Shown: one piece after another, positions 17,399 to 26,574 of the stretch | Position numbering within the stretch: the first letter of the stretch is position 1 | Layout of the letters: each line of letters opens with the position of its first letter | NCBI RefSeq assembly: GCF_001673555.1 | Contig: NZ_LZMB01000298.1 | Span: 1-34,174 of the forward strand | Length of the DNA: 34,174 nucleotides | Reading direction: 5' to 3' | DNA from: Mycobacterium sp. 1165178.9 | Lineage (GTDB): Bacteria; Actinomycetota; Actinomycetes; Mycobacteriales; Mycobacteriaceae | Position numbers and translations under genes: made by a program | Notes under the pieces: model-generated | Told to the model about the DNA's origin: nothing | The model's input: only the letters and a program-made list of their open reading frames with translations | Databases searched by the model: none

Positions 17399-18067
17399 TC
17401 ATGAGGATTCCGCGATCAGCCCGACGCACGTGGCCGTCAGCAGGCGGGTAAGGGCGGACGCGAAGTCCAGATTCCATTCGGGCGGAACCACTTCGGGCTC
17501 CTCGGCGTAGATGTCGGTGAGGTGCTCCGGCGGGTTCGCGACTTGCCAGAGCGTCGCGGCCAGCGAGTACGCGGCCAGCAAGATGTCCAGCGAGCCCGAT
17601 CGCCCGAGTTCGGGCAGCGCGCTGCCGATCGCATCGGCCAGCGACAACGTGGCCGCGGTGCTGATCCGCCTGACCTCGATGACCCGCTCCGCGTCCACCT
17701 CGTGTTCCAGGTGCAGGTGCAGGTTGGCCAGCAGGTCGCAGAACAACGGGTCTTCGGCCAAGGCTTCGGCCAGGGTCTCGGCGATGCGTGAGGGCGACTT
17801 CGCGCCGGGCTCGGCAAGCTTCTCCGATACCGTAGTCGACCACCGCACCCAGCCCTCAGCAGACAGATGCAGCAGAACTTCCTTGTGCGAAGTGAAGTAG
17901 CGGCGCACCGCCGAGTAGTGAATTCCGGCGCGGCTGGCCACCGCGGTCAGGGTGACCGACGCGACGCCCGTTTCCATCGCCAGCGAGCGCGCGGCTTCCA
18001 CGAGGGCCTCCGCACGTTGGCGCTTCTTTTCCTCAGTGCGGGCGCGCTGGAATGTTAGTTGCGCCAC
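17399..18067 (-). CDS. TetR family regulator of the mmpS-mmpL block
   Basis: A 222-residue protein with a TetR-type helix-turn-helix (SVTLTAVASRAGIHYSAVRRYFTSHKEVL, about 37-65) and an all-helical ligand-binding C-terminal part. The GTG at 18065-18067 is preceded by TACGCT ending 6 nt upstream, so a leaderless start is likely; an upstream in-frame GTG at 18085 would add six residues. It lies upstream of mmpS on the same strand, and its stop overlaps a possible mmpS start. It is probably cotranscribed with and controls the pump, as Rv0452 or Rv0678-like regulators do for their MmpS/MmpL. Palindromes in the promoter (18075-18083, 18106-18116) are candidate operators. Confidence 0.9.
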   Translation of the reverse strand: MAQLTFQRARTEEKKRQRAEALVEAARSLAMETGVASVTLTAVASRAGIHYSAVRRYFTSHKEVLLHLSAEGWVRWSTTVSEKLAEPGAKSPSRIAETLAEALAEDPLFCDLLANLHLHLEHEVDAERVIEVRRISTAATLSLADAIGSALPELGRSGSLDILLAAYSLAATLWQVANPPEHLTDIYAEEPEVVPPEWNLDFASALTRLLTATCVGLIAESS

Positions 18068-18073
18068 CGGCCG

Positions 18074-18116
18074 AGCGTAACGCACATTGTGTGAGTTGCA
18101 TAACGCACGTCACGTG
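18074..18116. promoter_or_regulatory. tetR promoter with candidate operators
   Basis: On the minus strand TACGCT (18074-18079) is a TANNNT -10 box, 6 nt from the tetR GTG. GCGTAACGC (18075-18083), a perfect 9-bp palindrome, covers it. CACGTCACGTG (18106-18116) is a perfect 5+1+5 inverted repeat just upstream of the -35 position. TAACGCAC is also repeated (18078-18085 and 18101-18108). These are good candidates for autoregulation and for control of the divergent dipZ-like gene. Confidence 0.45.
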
Positions 18117-18163
18117 ATTTGTCGGGACCACATGTGTTCGTCGGAGTAGGTAAAGGTGTAACC

Positions 18164-18202
18164 ATGCTCATCACCCGGCACCCATCGAGCCCCTGGGAGT
18201 AG
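18164..18202 (+). promoter_or_regulatory. Possible 12-codon leader ORF before the dipZ-like gene
   Basis: ATG at 18164 opens a frame encoding [12 protein letters not shown] and stops at 18200-18202, 4 nt before the GTG of the dipZ-like gene. Its last codons contain the GGGAG ribosome site of that gene, so its translation could affect initiation there. A leader peptide role is inference; there is no run of regulatory codons. Confidence 0.25.
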
Positions 18203-18206
18203 CCCC

Positions 18207-19949
18207 GTGCAGACCATCGCCCTGATCGGATTTCTCGGCGGGCTGATCACCGGCATCTCGCCGTGCATCCTGCCGGTGCTCCCGGTGATTCTGTTCTCCG
18301 GCATGGACAGCACCCGGGCCGGCACGCCCGCTGTGCGATCCGCGGCGCGGCCATACCTGGTGATCGCCGGCCTGGTGTGCAGCTTCAGCCTCGCCACGCT
18401 GATCGGCTCCGCGCTGCTGACGGCGCTGCACCTGCCGCAGGACGCGATCCGCTGGGCCGCACTGGTGGTGTTGGTCTTGATCGGCCTGGGCCTGATCTTC
18501 CCGCCGGTGCAGCACCTGATCGAGCGGCCCTTCGCCTACCTGCCGCAGCGTCAAATCGGCTCGGGGACAAACGGTTTCGGCCTGGGATTGACGTTGGGCG
18601 CTCTCTATGTGCCGTGCGCGGGCCCGGTGCTGGCCGCGATCGTGGTGGCCGGCGGGACGTCGTCGATCGGGCTCGGCACGCTCGTGTTGACGGCGACGTT
18701 CGCCGTCGGCAACGCGTTGCCGTTACTGGCCTTCGCACTGGCCGGGCGGCGCGTCGCCGAACGCGTGGCCGCGTTCCGCCGCCGGCAGCGCGTGATTCAG
18801 ATCGCAGGCGGGATCGCGATGATCGTGCTGGCCGTCGCGCTGGTGTTCAATTTGCCCGCGACGCTGCAGCGCTCCGTCCCCGACTACACGACTGCGATGC
18901 AGAACAAGCTGGGGGCCAACGACATCGAACGCAGCCTGGCCCCGGCCGCCGTGCAACAACCGAACCACGGCGGCGGGCTACAGCTGAGCCGGCCCGGCAG
19001 CACCAGCAACGGCGCACTGAGCGATTGCGCCGGGGTCTCCGCTGGTCTGCAACAGTGCGGACCGGCTCCCGCCCTCACCGGCATCACCGGGTGGCTCAAC
19101 ACCGCGGACGGCAAGCCGCTGGATCCCGCGGCGGTGCACGGCAAGGTGATCCTGATCGACTTCTGGGCCTACTCGTGCATCAACTGCCAGCGCGCCATCC
19201 CGCACGTAATCGATTGGTACAACCGGTATCGCGACAGCGGGTTTCTCGTGATCGGGGTGCACACGCCGGAGTACGCCTTCGAACGGGTGCCCGCCAATGT
19301 GGCGAGCGGCGCCGCCGATCTGCACATCACCTATCCCATCGCACTGGACAACGACTACGCGACGTGGAACAACTTTCAGAACCTGTATTGGCCGGCCGAG
19401 TACCTGATCGACACGAATGGGCAAGTGCGGCACAGCAAGTTCGGCGAGGGCGACTACGACGACACCGAGAGGCTGATCCGCAAGTTGCTTCTCGATGCCC
19501 ATCCCGGCGTCGCGCTGCCCGCGCCGACGAACTCGGTCGACATGACTCCGCAGACCAGGCTCACGCCGGAGACGTATCTAGGTGTCGGCAAGTCTCAAAA
19601 CTACGGCGGCGCCGGCGATTACAAAGCCGGCGCCACCACGCTGGGCTTCCCGCCGCACCTGGGCGACGACAAGTTCGCCCTGGGTGGCCGCTGGAACCTC
19701 GACGACCAGGGGGCCACGGCGGACGGCGACGACTCCGTCGTCCGGCTGAACTACACCGCGAAGGATGTCTACGCCGTCGTCGGCGGCAGCGGCTTCATCG
19801 CCGTGACCCGGGACGGCAAGACCACCACCACCGCGATCGGCGGAGCGCCCACGTTGCACCGGATCGTCGCCGACAACTCCGCGCACCGAGATCAGCTGGA
19901 CATGCGAGTCAGCAAGGGCCTGCAGGTGTTCTCGTTCACCTTCGGCTAG
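18207..19949 (+). CDS. DipZ-like CcdA-thioredoxin fusion (extracytoplasmic disulfide chemistry)
   Basis: A 580-residue membrane protein. Residues 1-220 form a CcdA/DsbD-type six-helix domain with the two redox cysteines C20 (SPCILP) and C137 (VPCAGP). A linker with C274/C284 follows. A TlpA-like thioredoxin domain (about 295-440) has the active site C324-I-N-C327 in the frame WAYSCINCQ. The C-terminal beta-rich domain (about 455-580) matches the carbohydrate-binding-like module of M. tuberculosis DipZ (Rv2874). Electrons would pass from cytoplasmic thioredoxin through the membrane domain to extracytoplasmic proteins. The GTG start has GGGAG 8 nt upstream. It is divergent from tetR. Whether it serves the two-cysteine Rv0455c-like protein nearby is speculation. 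Confidence 0.9.
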   Translation: MQTIALIGFLGGLITGISPCILPVLPVILFSGMDSTRAGTPAVRSAARPYLVIAGLVCSFSLATLIGSALLTALHLPQDAIRWAALVVLVLIGLGLIFPPVQHLIERPFAYLPQRQIGSGTNGFGLGLTLGALYVPCAGPVLAAIVVAGGTSSIGLGTLVLTATFAVGNALPLLAFALAGRRVAERVAAFRRRQRVIQIAGGIAMIVLAVALVFNLPATLQRSVPDYTTAMQNKLGANDIERSLAPAAVQQPNHGGGLQLSRPGSTSNGALSDCAGVSAGLQQCGPAPALTGITGWLNTADGKPLDPAAVHGKVILIDFWAYSCINCQRAIPHVIDWYNRYRDSGFLVIGVHTPEYAFERVPANVASGAADLHITYPIALDNDYATWNNFQNLYWPAEYLIDTNGQVRHSKFGEGDYDDTERLIRKLLLDAHPGVALPAPTNSVDMTPQTRLTPETYLGVGKSQNYGGAGDYKAGATTLGFPPHLGDDKFALGGRWNLDDQGATADGDDSVVRLNYTAKDVYAVVGGSGFIAVTRDGKTTTTAIGGAPTLHRIVADNSAHRDQLDMRVSKGLQVFSFTFG

Positions 19950-19958
19950 CCGGTGGAC

Positions 19959-20813
19959 TCACGACTTCTTGACGAGACTGCCCAGCACCGCGACGATCAC
20001 GCCGAATGCGACCGCGGCGGCGCCGGCGAGCAGCGTGGCGTTGAGCCACTGGTGCAGATCTGCTTCGGCGTGTTCGATCATCGCCTCGGCGACTTGGCGG
20101 ACGTTGCCGGTGGTGCGATTGAGCGCATCGTTGACATAGCGGCCGGCGACCTCGATGCCCGCCCAGCCGCCCGCACCGACGAGCAGCGCCGAGACGCCCA
20201 GGCTGCTCAGCGCCTTGCCGCGGCGGCGCGCGGCCGCCACCGTGAGCAGCGCGCAGACGCCGCACAGCGCCGCCGCACCCATACTCATCCATGGACCCCA
20301 GCTGGACGCCCGGCTCAGCCGCCCCTGCCGCATCGAATGCGGTATCGAAACAGTCAGCGGGACACTGAGTTTCGCGGGGACCACCACGTTGTGGCGGGCG
20401 AGCAGCGGCTTGATCGAGGCGTCGTTGAGCATCGGCGCCACGTCGACCGCCCACTGATTGCCGTTCTCGTCGGTCCCTGGGTCGCCGAACAACCAGCGGT
20501 GCGCCGCCCGATTCGCCTGGGCGAACAGCGGCGGAAACGCCGGGCCGGCGGTAAAAGCACGGGCGGCGTCGTGCACCTCGGAACCGTCGACGTCAGATCG
20601 GCCCCCGCCATGCTCGGCGATGAGAGTCATTGCCCGGCTGCTTAATTCGGACGCCATGGCGGACTGCAGGGCGGGATCCGTCGCCGCGCGCTGCGCCAGG
20701 GCCACGTAGCCGTCGGCGTCAACGACATTCAGCTGCGTCCACGCCGCGGGGATCGCCACCGCCAGCGCGAGCGTGGTGATGACCCACAACAGCACGGTCG
20801 CCGCGAAACGCAC
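19959..20813 (-). CDS. Membrane protein with large extracytoplasmic domain, function unknown
   Basis: With the GTG at 20811-20813 the protein has 284 residues. One hydrophobic segment is at about 3-23. A soluble region of about 150 residues follows, rich in alanine and predicted outside the membrane. Three C-terminal hydrophobic segments lie at about 175-197, 205-227 and 258-280. No enzymatic motif is seen. The frame is open to 20876, but that would run into the DinB-like gene; the chosen start leaves a 10-bp gap after its stop. It converges on the dipZ-like gene with only 9 bp between stops. Confidence 0.75.
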   Translation of the reverse strand: MRFAATVLLWVITTLALAVAIPAAWTQLNVVDADGYVALAQRAATDPALQSAMASELSSRAMTLIAEHGGGRSDVDGSEVHDAARAFTAGPAFPPLFAQANRAAHRWLFGDPGTDENGNQWAVDVAPMLNDASIKPLLARHNVVVPAKLSVPLTVSIPHSMRQGRLSRASSWGPWMSMGAAALCGVCALLTVAAARRRGKALSSLGVSALLVGAGGWAGIEVAGRYVNDALNRTTGNVRQVAEAMIEHAEADLHQWLNATLLAGAAAVAFGVIVAVLGSLVKKS

Positions 20814-20823
20814 GCCTGCGAAT

Positions 20824-21342
20824 CTACTGAATGCCCCGCACGTACGCGGCCTGCCCGAGGTGCTGGGCGCAATCATCGATGATGCTCACCAATCGGGCGC
20901 TGGCCGTCACCGGCGGATCCCAGTTGGTGTCCACGACGCGGGCCAGTTCGTCGGCGGTGACTCCGGCGACGTATTCGAGGGTGAGCTTGTGCACCGCGTG
21001 GTAGTAGCCCGATAGCAGATCGACGGGCGCGGTCACCCTGGCCACCTCGTCGGGCCCGTGTCCGTACCCGGTGTCATCGCGCGGCAGGTCCAGAGCGAAC
21101 CGGTCCACCCAGCCGTCGCGGAACCACACTTGCTCGACGCCGGCGACGTCGGCCAGCTGAACGTCCTGCACCCGGGCACTGTGCCAGAGCAGCCACGCGA
21201 TGCTGTTGGCGTTCGGGGTCGGCTGGTAGCCGGACTCCCCGTCGGTCAACCCCTCGGTGATCTGGTCGACGTGCTCGATCAACCGCGTGAAAGCGTCGCG
21301 CAGGAGCTCTTGCAAGACGGCGGCGTCGTCGGTGCTGGCCAT
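20824..21342 (-). CDS. DinB-like (DUF664-type) putative metal-dependent protein
   Basis: A 172-residue four-helix-bundle protein of the DinB/mycothiol-transferase-like superfamily. Candidate metal-binding histidines are H54 (LLWHSARVQD), one of H115/H118 (YYHAVHKL) and H161 (CAQHLGQAAYVRG), spaced as in the family. Members use a thiol such as mycothiol or are of unknown function, so a bacillithiol/mycothiol S-transferase-type role is possible but unproven. The ATG (21340-21342) follows a TAGTGT hexamer by 7 nt. The gene lies 10 bp downstream of the VOC gene on the same strand. Confidence 0.85.
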   Translation of the reverse strand: MASTDDAAVLQELLRDAFTRLIEHVDQITEGLTDGESGYQPTPNANSIAWLLWHSARVQDVQLADVAGVEQVWFRDGWVDRFALDLPRDDTGYGHGPDEVARVTAPVDLLSGYYHAVHKLTLEYVAGVTADELARVVDTNWDPPVTASARLVSIIDDCAQHLGQAAYVRGIQ

Positions 21343-21352
21343 ACTCGCGACA

Positions 21353-21724
21353 CTACGGGAGGGTGCCGTGGCAGACCGCTTCGACGTTGTTGCCGTCGGG
21401 GTCGCGCACGAACGCCCCGAAGTAGCCGGGGTGGTATTCCGGCCAGAGCCGCGGCGCATGCAGTGGTTCGGCGCCCAACTCGACGGCGGCCTCATAGAAG
21501 GCGCGCACCGCGTCCTCGTCGGGCGCCTCGAAGGCCAGGTGCACTTCCCGATTGGGCCCCGCCGACGCGCCCGAGATCCAGAATGTCGGCTGGCCCGCCC
21601 GCCCGTATCCGATCGCGCGACCCACGTCCAGCTGCCGGGAGAAACCCAGCGTTCCCAGCACAGCGTCGTAAAACCGCTGAGATTCGCCGTAGTCGGCGCA
21701 GTTGATTCCCACATGGTCGATCAC
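21353..21724 (-). CDS. VOC superfamily (glyoxalase/dioxygenase-like) protein
   Basis: A 123-residue single-domain vicinal-oxygen-chelate protein. It starts IDHVGINCADYGESQRFYDAVLG, with the first metal-site histidine at H4. It ends with FGAFVRDPDGNNVEAVCHG, where a glutamate in the last strand is the usual ligand. The second histidine (EVHLAFEAP) lies mid-chain. Metal sites therefore look intact. The substrate is unknown. The start may be the GTG at 21724 or at 21748; 21724 gives the normal family N-terminus. It is followed after 10 bp by the DinB-like gene, and the pair may act in thiol-dependent detoxification (inference). Confidence 0.85.
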   Translation of the reverse strand: MIDHVGINCADYGESQRFYDAVLGTLGFSRQLDVGRAIGYGRAGQPTFWISGASAGPNREVHLAFEAPDEDAVRAFYEAAVELGAEPLHAPRLWPEYHPGYFGAFVRDPDGNNVEAVCHGTLP

Positions 21725-21759
21725 GGAGAAGATCCTGGCACGACCCACCGCAACGGTCG

Positions 21760-21765
21760 TAGATT
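21760..21765 (+). promoter_or_regulatory. Candidate -10 box (leaderless) for the amidohydrolase
   Basis: TAGATT fits TANNNT and ends 6 nt before the ATG at 21772. No ribosome site is present at normal spacing. The gap to the divergent VOC gene is about 47 bp. Confidence 0.45.
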
Positions 21766-21771
21766 GTTTGA

Positions 21772-23502
21772 ATGACTCACGACCTCGTCATCCGCAACGG
21801 CACCATCGTCGACGGGCTGGGGGGTGAGCCGTACGTCGGTGACGTGGCGGTGAAAGGCGACGTCATCGAGGCGGTCGGCGCGATAAATGGGGCGACCGCC
21901 ACGCGGGAGATCGACGCAACCGGGCTGCTGGTCACCCCGGGCTTCGTCGACCTGCACACCCACTACGACGGCCAGTCCATCTGGTCGGAGCGCCTGACCC
22001 CGTCGTCGGCGCACGGGGTGACGACGGTGGTGATGGGCAACTGCGGGGTCGGCTTCGCGCCGTGCCGCCAGTCCGACCACGACGTGCTCGTCGACGTGAT
22101 GGCGGGCGTGGAGGACATCCCCGGTGTCGTCATGACCGACGGGCTGCCGTGGACGTGGGAAACGTTCCCTGAGTACATGGACGCGCTCGAGTCGGGCAGG
22201 CGCGACATCGACGTGGCCGCGTATCTGCCGCACTCACCGCTGCGGGTGTACGTGATGGGCCAGCGCGGCGCCGACCGCGAGCCGGCCACCGAGAAAGACC
22301 TGGCCAAGATGCGGGAGCTGGCCAAGGAGGCGATCGAGGTCGGCGCGCTGGGCTTCGCGTCGTCGCGGCTGACCATTCACAAGACCGAAAGCGGTTCGCC
22401 CATACCGAGTTACGAGGCCGCCCGCGAGGAGATCGAGGAGATCGCCCGAGGCGTCGTGGACGGCGGCGGCGGGCTGCTGCAGTTCGTTCCCGACATCCCG
22501 TCGGGCGGCTACCAGCCCGTGCTGCAGACGGTGTTCGACGTCGCCGAGGACGTCGGGTTGCCGGTCACCTTCACCCTCGTCGTCGCCAACGCCGGCGACC
22601 CGACCTGGCCGGACGCCATCACGATGATCGAGAAGGCCAATGCGGCCGGCGGCGACGTCACCGCGCAGCTGCTGCCGCGGCCGATCGGTTTGATCATCGG
22701 GTTGCAGCTGTCCGCCAACCCCTTCGTGCTCTACCCCAGCTACCGCGAGATCGCGCACCTGCCGCTGGCCGAGCGGGTGGCCGAGATGCGCAAGCCGGAG
22801 GTCCGGGCCCGCATCCTGGCCGACAAGCCCGGACAGGGTCACCCGATTCTGTTCGTGACGCAGATGTGGGACTGGATCTTTCCGTTGGGCGACACCCCCG
22901 ATTACGAGCCCGACCCGTCGACCAGCATCGCGGCCCGCGCCCGCGCCCGCGGCGTGGAGCCGATGGAGGAGGCCTACGACCGGCTACTCGACGACGAGGG
23001 CCAAGCCATGTTGCTGGTTGCGACCAGCAACCTGCAGAACAACTCGCTGGACACCGTCGGAGAGCTGCTGCACCGCGACGACGTGGTGCTCGGTCTCGGC
23101 GACGGGGGCGCGCACTACGGAATGATCTGCGATGCCAGCTACTCGACCTATTTCCTGACGCATTGGGCGCGGGACCGCAAGGCCGGACGGTTCAGCGTGT
23201 CCGAGGCGGTTCGCGAGCTCACCTCGGTGCCGGCCCGCATCGCCGGGCTGGGTGATCGCGGCCGGATCGCGGTCGGCTACAAGGCCGACCTCAACGTCAT
23301 CGACCATGCCGCACTGCGGCTGCACAAGCCGATGATCAGCTACGACCTGCCAGCCGGGGGACGGCGCCTGGACCAGACCGCCGACGGATACGTCGCCACG
23401 ATTGTGGCCGGTGAAGTGATTGCCGAGAACGGCGTCCCCACCGACGCCCGTCCGGGCAGGTTGGTGCGAGGCCGCCGGCCCATCCCCGCAGCCTCGCGAT
23501 AA
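21772..23502 (+). CDS. Amidohydrolase, N-acyl-D-amino-acid deacylase-like
   Basis: A 576-residue amidohydrolase_3-type TIM-barrel enzyme. Both ends form the small beta-domain (TIVDGLGGEPYVGDVAVKGD at the N-terminus; GYKADLNVIDHAALRL and IVAGEVIAENG at the C-terminus). The metal-binding HxH is in DLHTHYDGQ (61-69) and the late catalytic aspartate in LGLGDGGAHYG (about 443-453). Related enzymes cleave N-acyl-D-amino acids or dihydropyrimidine-like amides in the cytoplasm; the substrate here is not known. Start is leaderless-type. The last 20 residues are basic (ARPGRLVRGRRP). It is the first of a plus-strand run before the PPE gene. Confidence 0.9.
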   Translation: MTHDLVIRNGTIVDGLGGEPYVGDVAVKGDVIEAVGAINGATATREIDATGLLVTPGFVDLHTHYDGQSIWSERLTPSSAHGVTTVVMGNCGVGFAPCRQSDHDVLVDVMAGVEDIPGVVMTDGLPWTWETFPEYMDALESGRRDIDVAAYLPHSPLRVYVMGQRGADREPATEKDLAKMRELAKEAIEVGALGFASSRLTIHKTESGSPIPSYEAAREEIEEIARGVVDGGGGLLQFVPDIPSGGYQPVLQTVFDVAEDVGLPVTFTLVVANAGDPTWPDAITMIEKANAAGGDVTAQLLPRPIGLIIGLQLSANPFVLYPSYREIAHLPLAERVAEMRKPEVRARILADKPGQGHPILFVTQMWDWIFPLGDTPDYEPDPSTSIAARARARGVEPMEEAYDRLLDDEGQAMLLVATSNLQNNSLDTVGELLHRDDVVLGLGDGGAHYGMICDASYSTYFLTHWARDRKAGRFSVSEAVRELTSVPARIAGLGDRGRIAVGYKADLNVIDHAALRLHKPMISYDLPAGGRRLDQTADGYVATIVAGEVIAENGVPTDARPGRLVRGRRPIPAASR

Positions 23503-23528
23503 CACCACCAAAAGCGGCATATACCAGC

Positions 23529-23534
23529 TAAGTT
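23529..23534 (+). promoter_or_regulatory. Candidate -10 box (leaderless) for the PPE gene
   Basis: TAAGTT fits TANNNT and ends 6 nt before the GTG at 23541, without a ribosome site. The preceding 38-bp gap shows no terminator for the amidohydrolase. Confidence 0.45.
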
Positions 23535-23540
23535 GGGTCC

Positions 23541-24122
23541 GTGACGAGCCCGCATTTTGCGTGGTTGCCGCCAGAAGTCAACTCGGCATTAATTTTTTCC
23601 GGCCCTGGCCCCGGGCCGCTGCTTGCTGCCGCGGCGGCGTGGGACGGGCTGGCCGGGGAGCTGGCATCGTCGGCATCGTCATTTTCTTCGGTGACAGCGG
23701 ATCTCGCGAGCGGATCGTGGCAGGGCGCCTCGTCGACGGCCATGATGTCTGTGGCCAGCCGCTACATCAGCTGGCTCAGCGCGGCGGCCGCGCAGGCCGA
23801 AGAGGTGTCGCACCAGGCCTCGGCCATCGCGACCGCGTTCGAGGTGGCGCTTTCGGCCACGGTGCAGCCCGCTGTGGTGGCGGCCAATCGAGCCTTGGTG
23901 TCGGCCTTGGCGGCAAATAATCACCTGGGTCAAAACACCCCCGCCATCGCCGACATCGAGGCCGCCTACGAGCAGATGTGGGCCTCGGACGTGGCCGCGA
24001 TGTTCGGCTACCACGCCGACGCGTCGGCGGCCGTCGCCAAGTTGCCGCCCTGGAATCAGGTGCTGCAGAACCTCGGCTTCTCCAACACCGGCGCCGCCGT
24101 CACGCGCCCGGCGCCGCAGTAA
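23541..24122 (+). CDS. Short PPE family protein (PPE domain only)
   Basis: A 193-residue protein with Pro-Pro-Glu at 10-12, the helical PPE core, and the WxG turn W60-Q-G62 (SGSWQGASS). It ends soon after the PPE domain (about 180 residues). Family members near groEL2 in M. tuberculosis, such as PPE10 (Rv0442c), have several hundred further residues. PPE proteins are normally secreted by an ESX system as a dimer with a PE protein; no PE or ESX gene is in this window. No remnant of a C-terminal domain is visible in the 24 bp before the next gene, so either the gene is complete as a minimal PPE or the domain was lost cleanly. Its partner must be elsewhere. Confidence 0.88.
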   Translation: MTSPHFAWLPPEVNSALIFSGPGPGPLLAAAAAWDGLAGELASSASSFSSVTADLASGSWQGASSTAMMSVASRYISWLSAAAAQAEEVSHQASAIATAFEVALSATVQPAVVAANRALVSALAANNHLGQNTPAIADIEAAYEQMWASDVAAMFGYHADASAAVAKLPPWNQVLQNLGFSNTGAAVTRPAPQ

Positions 24123-24146
24123 ATCCCGCGCCTATCCTGGAAGGTC

Positions 24147-24542
24147 ATGCGCACCAAGAAGAAAGTCGATCTCCAGGCGCTGGCCAACGCGCTGGCCGAC
24201 TACCCGTACGCGTACTTGATCACGGTCGACGACGAATACCGGGCGCACACCGTGACGGTCGAGCCGCAACTGCGCGAGACCACCCTCGACATCGGACTCA
24301 TCGGCGGGCGCACCCGCAGCAACCTCGCCCGGCGCGCCGACGTGACCCTGTTGTGGCCGCCCACCGCACCCGGCGGCTACTCGCTGATCGTCGACGGCAG
24401 CGCCGAAGTGAGCGAGGCCGGGGCCGAGACCGCCCGCCTGACGGTGGTTCCCACCCGCGCGCTGCTGCATCGCGACGCCGACTCCCCCGACGCGGCGAAG
24501 GGCTGCCTGCACGACTGCGTGGTGTTCTCGCTGCCGGCCTAG
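24147..24542 (+). CDS. Pyridoxamine 5'-phosphate oxidase-like flavin-binding protein (Rv0441c-like)
   Basis: A 131-residue split-barrel protein. The sequence [26 protein letters not shown] near the start and [17 protein letters not shown] in the middle are typical of PPOX/F420-dependent reductase-like folds that bind FMN or F420. Missing regions mean an enzyme activity cannot be assigned. The ATG has GGAAGG only 2 nt upstream and TATCCT 8 nt upstream, so the start region is compact. It lies 24 bp after the PPE gene and before groEL2, the order of Rv0442c-Rv0441c-Rv0440. The C-terminus ends with [12 protein letters not shown]. Confidence 0.85.
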   Translation: MRTKKKVDLQALANALADYPYAYLITVDDEYRAHTVTVEPQLRETTLDIGLIGGRTRSNLARRADVTLLWPPTAPGGYSLIVDGSAEVSEAGAETARLTVVPTRALLHRDADSPDAAKGCLHDCVVFSLPA

Positions 24543-24614
24543 CGGCGAAGCCGGGCGCTGCGGGTCGCCGCCATCGGGCTAGCGGCGATCGCAAGCGCGG
24601 CGAAGCCGGGCGCT
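24542..24614. repeat. Pair of 18-bp direct repeats after the PPOX-like gene
   Basis: GCGGCGAAGCCGGGCGCT occurs at 24542-24559, starting on the PPOX-like stop codon, and again at 24597-24614. The second copy is preceded by GGGCTAGCGGCGATCGCAAG, resembling the GGCCTAGCGGCGA around the stop. It looks like a short interspersed repetitive element of the kind common in mycobacteria. The rest of the gap to 24713 shows no gene. Confidence 0.6.
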
Positions 24615-24713
24615 CGTACACCGCCGCCGAACGTGGAGCTGGCCGCACGCTCGGCATCGACTGTGCGGCTAGCTTCGCGTTCGCCGCGAACGCAGAAGCA
24701 ACGCGGACACGAA

Positions 24714-24743
24714 AAAGCCCGGCCCCTCGTGGGGCCGGGCTTT
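24714..24743 (-). terminator. Rho-independent terminator of groEL2 (possibly bidirectional)
   Basis: AAAGCCCGGCCCC (24714-24726) and GGGGCCGGGCTTT (24731-24743) pair perfectly with a 4-nt loop. On the minus strand the stem is followed by a short U run (CTTTTTCG), as expected for a groEL2 terminator 21 bp after its stop. The plus strand gives a weaker U run, so it may also stop transcription from the PPOX-like gene. Confidence 0.88.
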
Positions 24744-24763
24744 CCCGTACTTGAGTCGTGGAC

Positions 24764-26455
<1,692 letters not shown>

Positions 26456-26501
26456 CTAGGTGTCTTCCGCTTGTCGCGGCCCTGGCCTCACCGTCCCGAC
26501 C

Positions 26502-26527
26502 TAGCACTCGCTGGTCGCGAGTGCCAA
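26502..26527. promoter_or_regulatory. CIRCE element 1 (HrcA operator)
   Basis: TAGCACTC (26502-26509), a 9-nt spacer and GAGTGCCAA (26519-26527) match the CIRCE consensus TTAGCACTC-N9-GAGTGCTAA with few changes. It is the nearer of two copies upstream of groEL2, about 113 bp from the start codon. Confidence 0.9.
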
Positions 26528-26535
26528 CGTCATTC

Positions 26536-26562
26536 TTAGCACTCGCCTATGTCGAGTGCAAG
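26536..26562. promoter_or_regulatory. CIRCE element 2 (HrcA operator) with overlapping promoter
   Basis: TTAGCACTC (26536-26544), a 9-nt spacer and GAGTGCAAG (26554-26562) form a second CIRCE box. On the minus strand TTGCAC (26556-26561) and TAAGAA (26533-26538), 17 bp apart, are a plausible -35/-10 pair lying over the box, so HrcA binding would block the promoter. Confidence 0.9.
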
Positions 26563-26574
26563 AAGTGGTCACCC

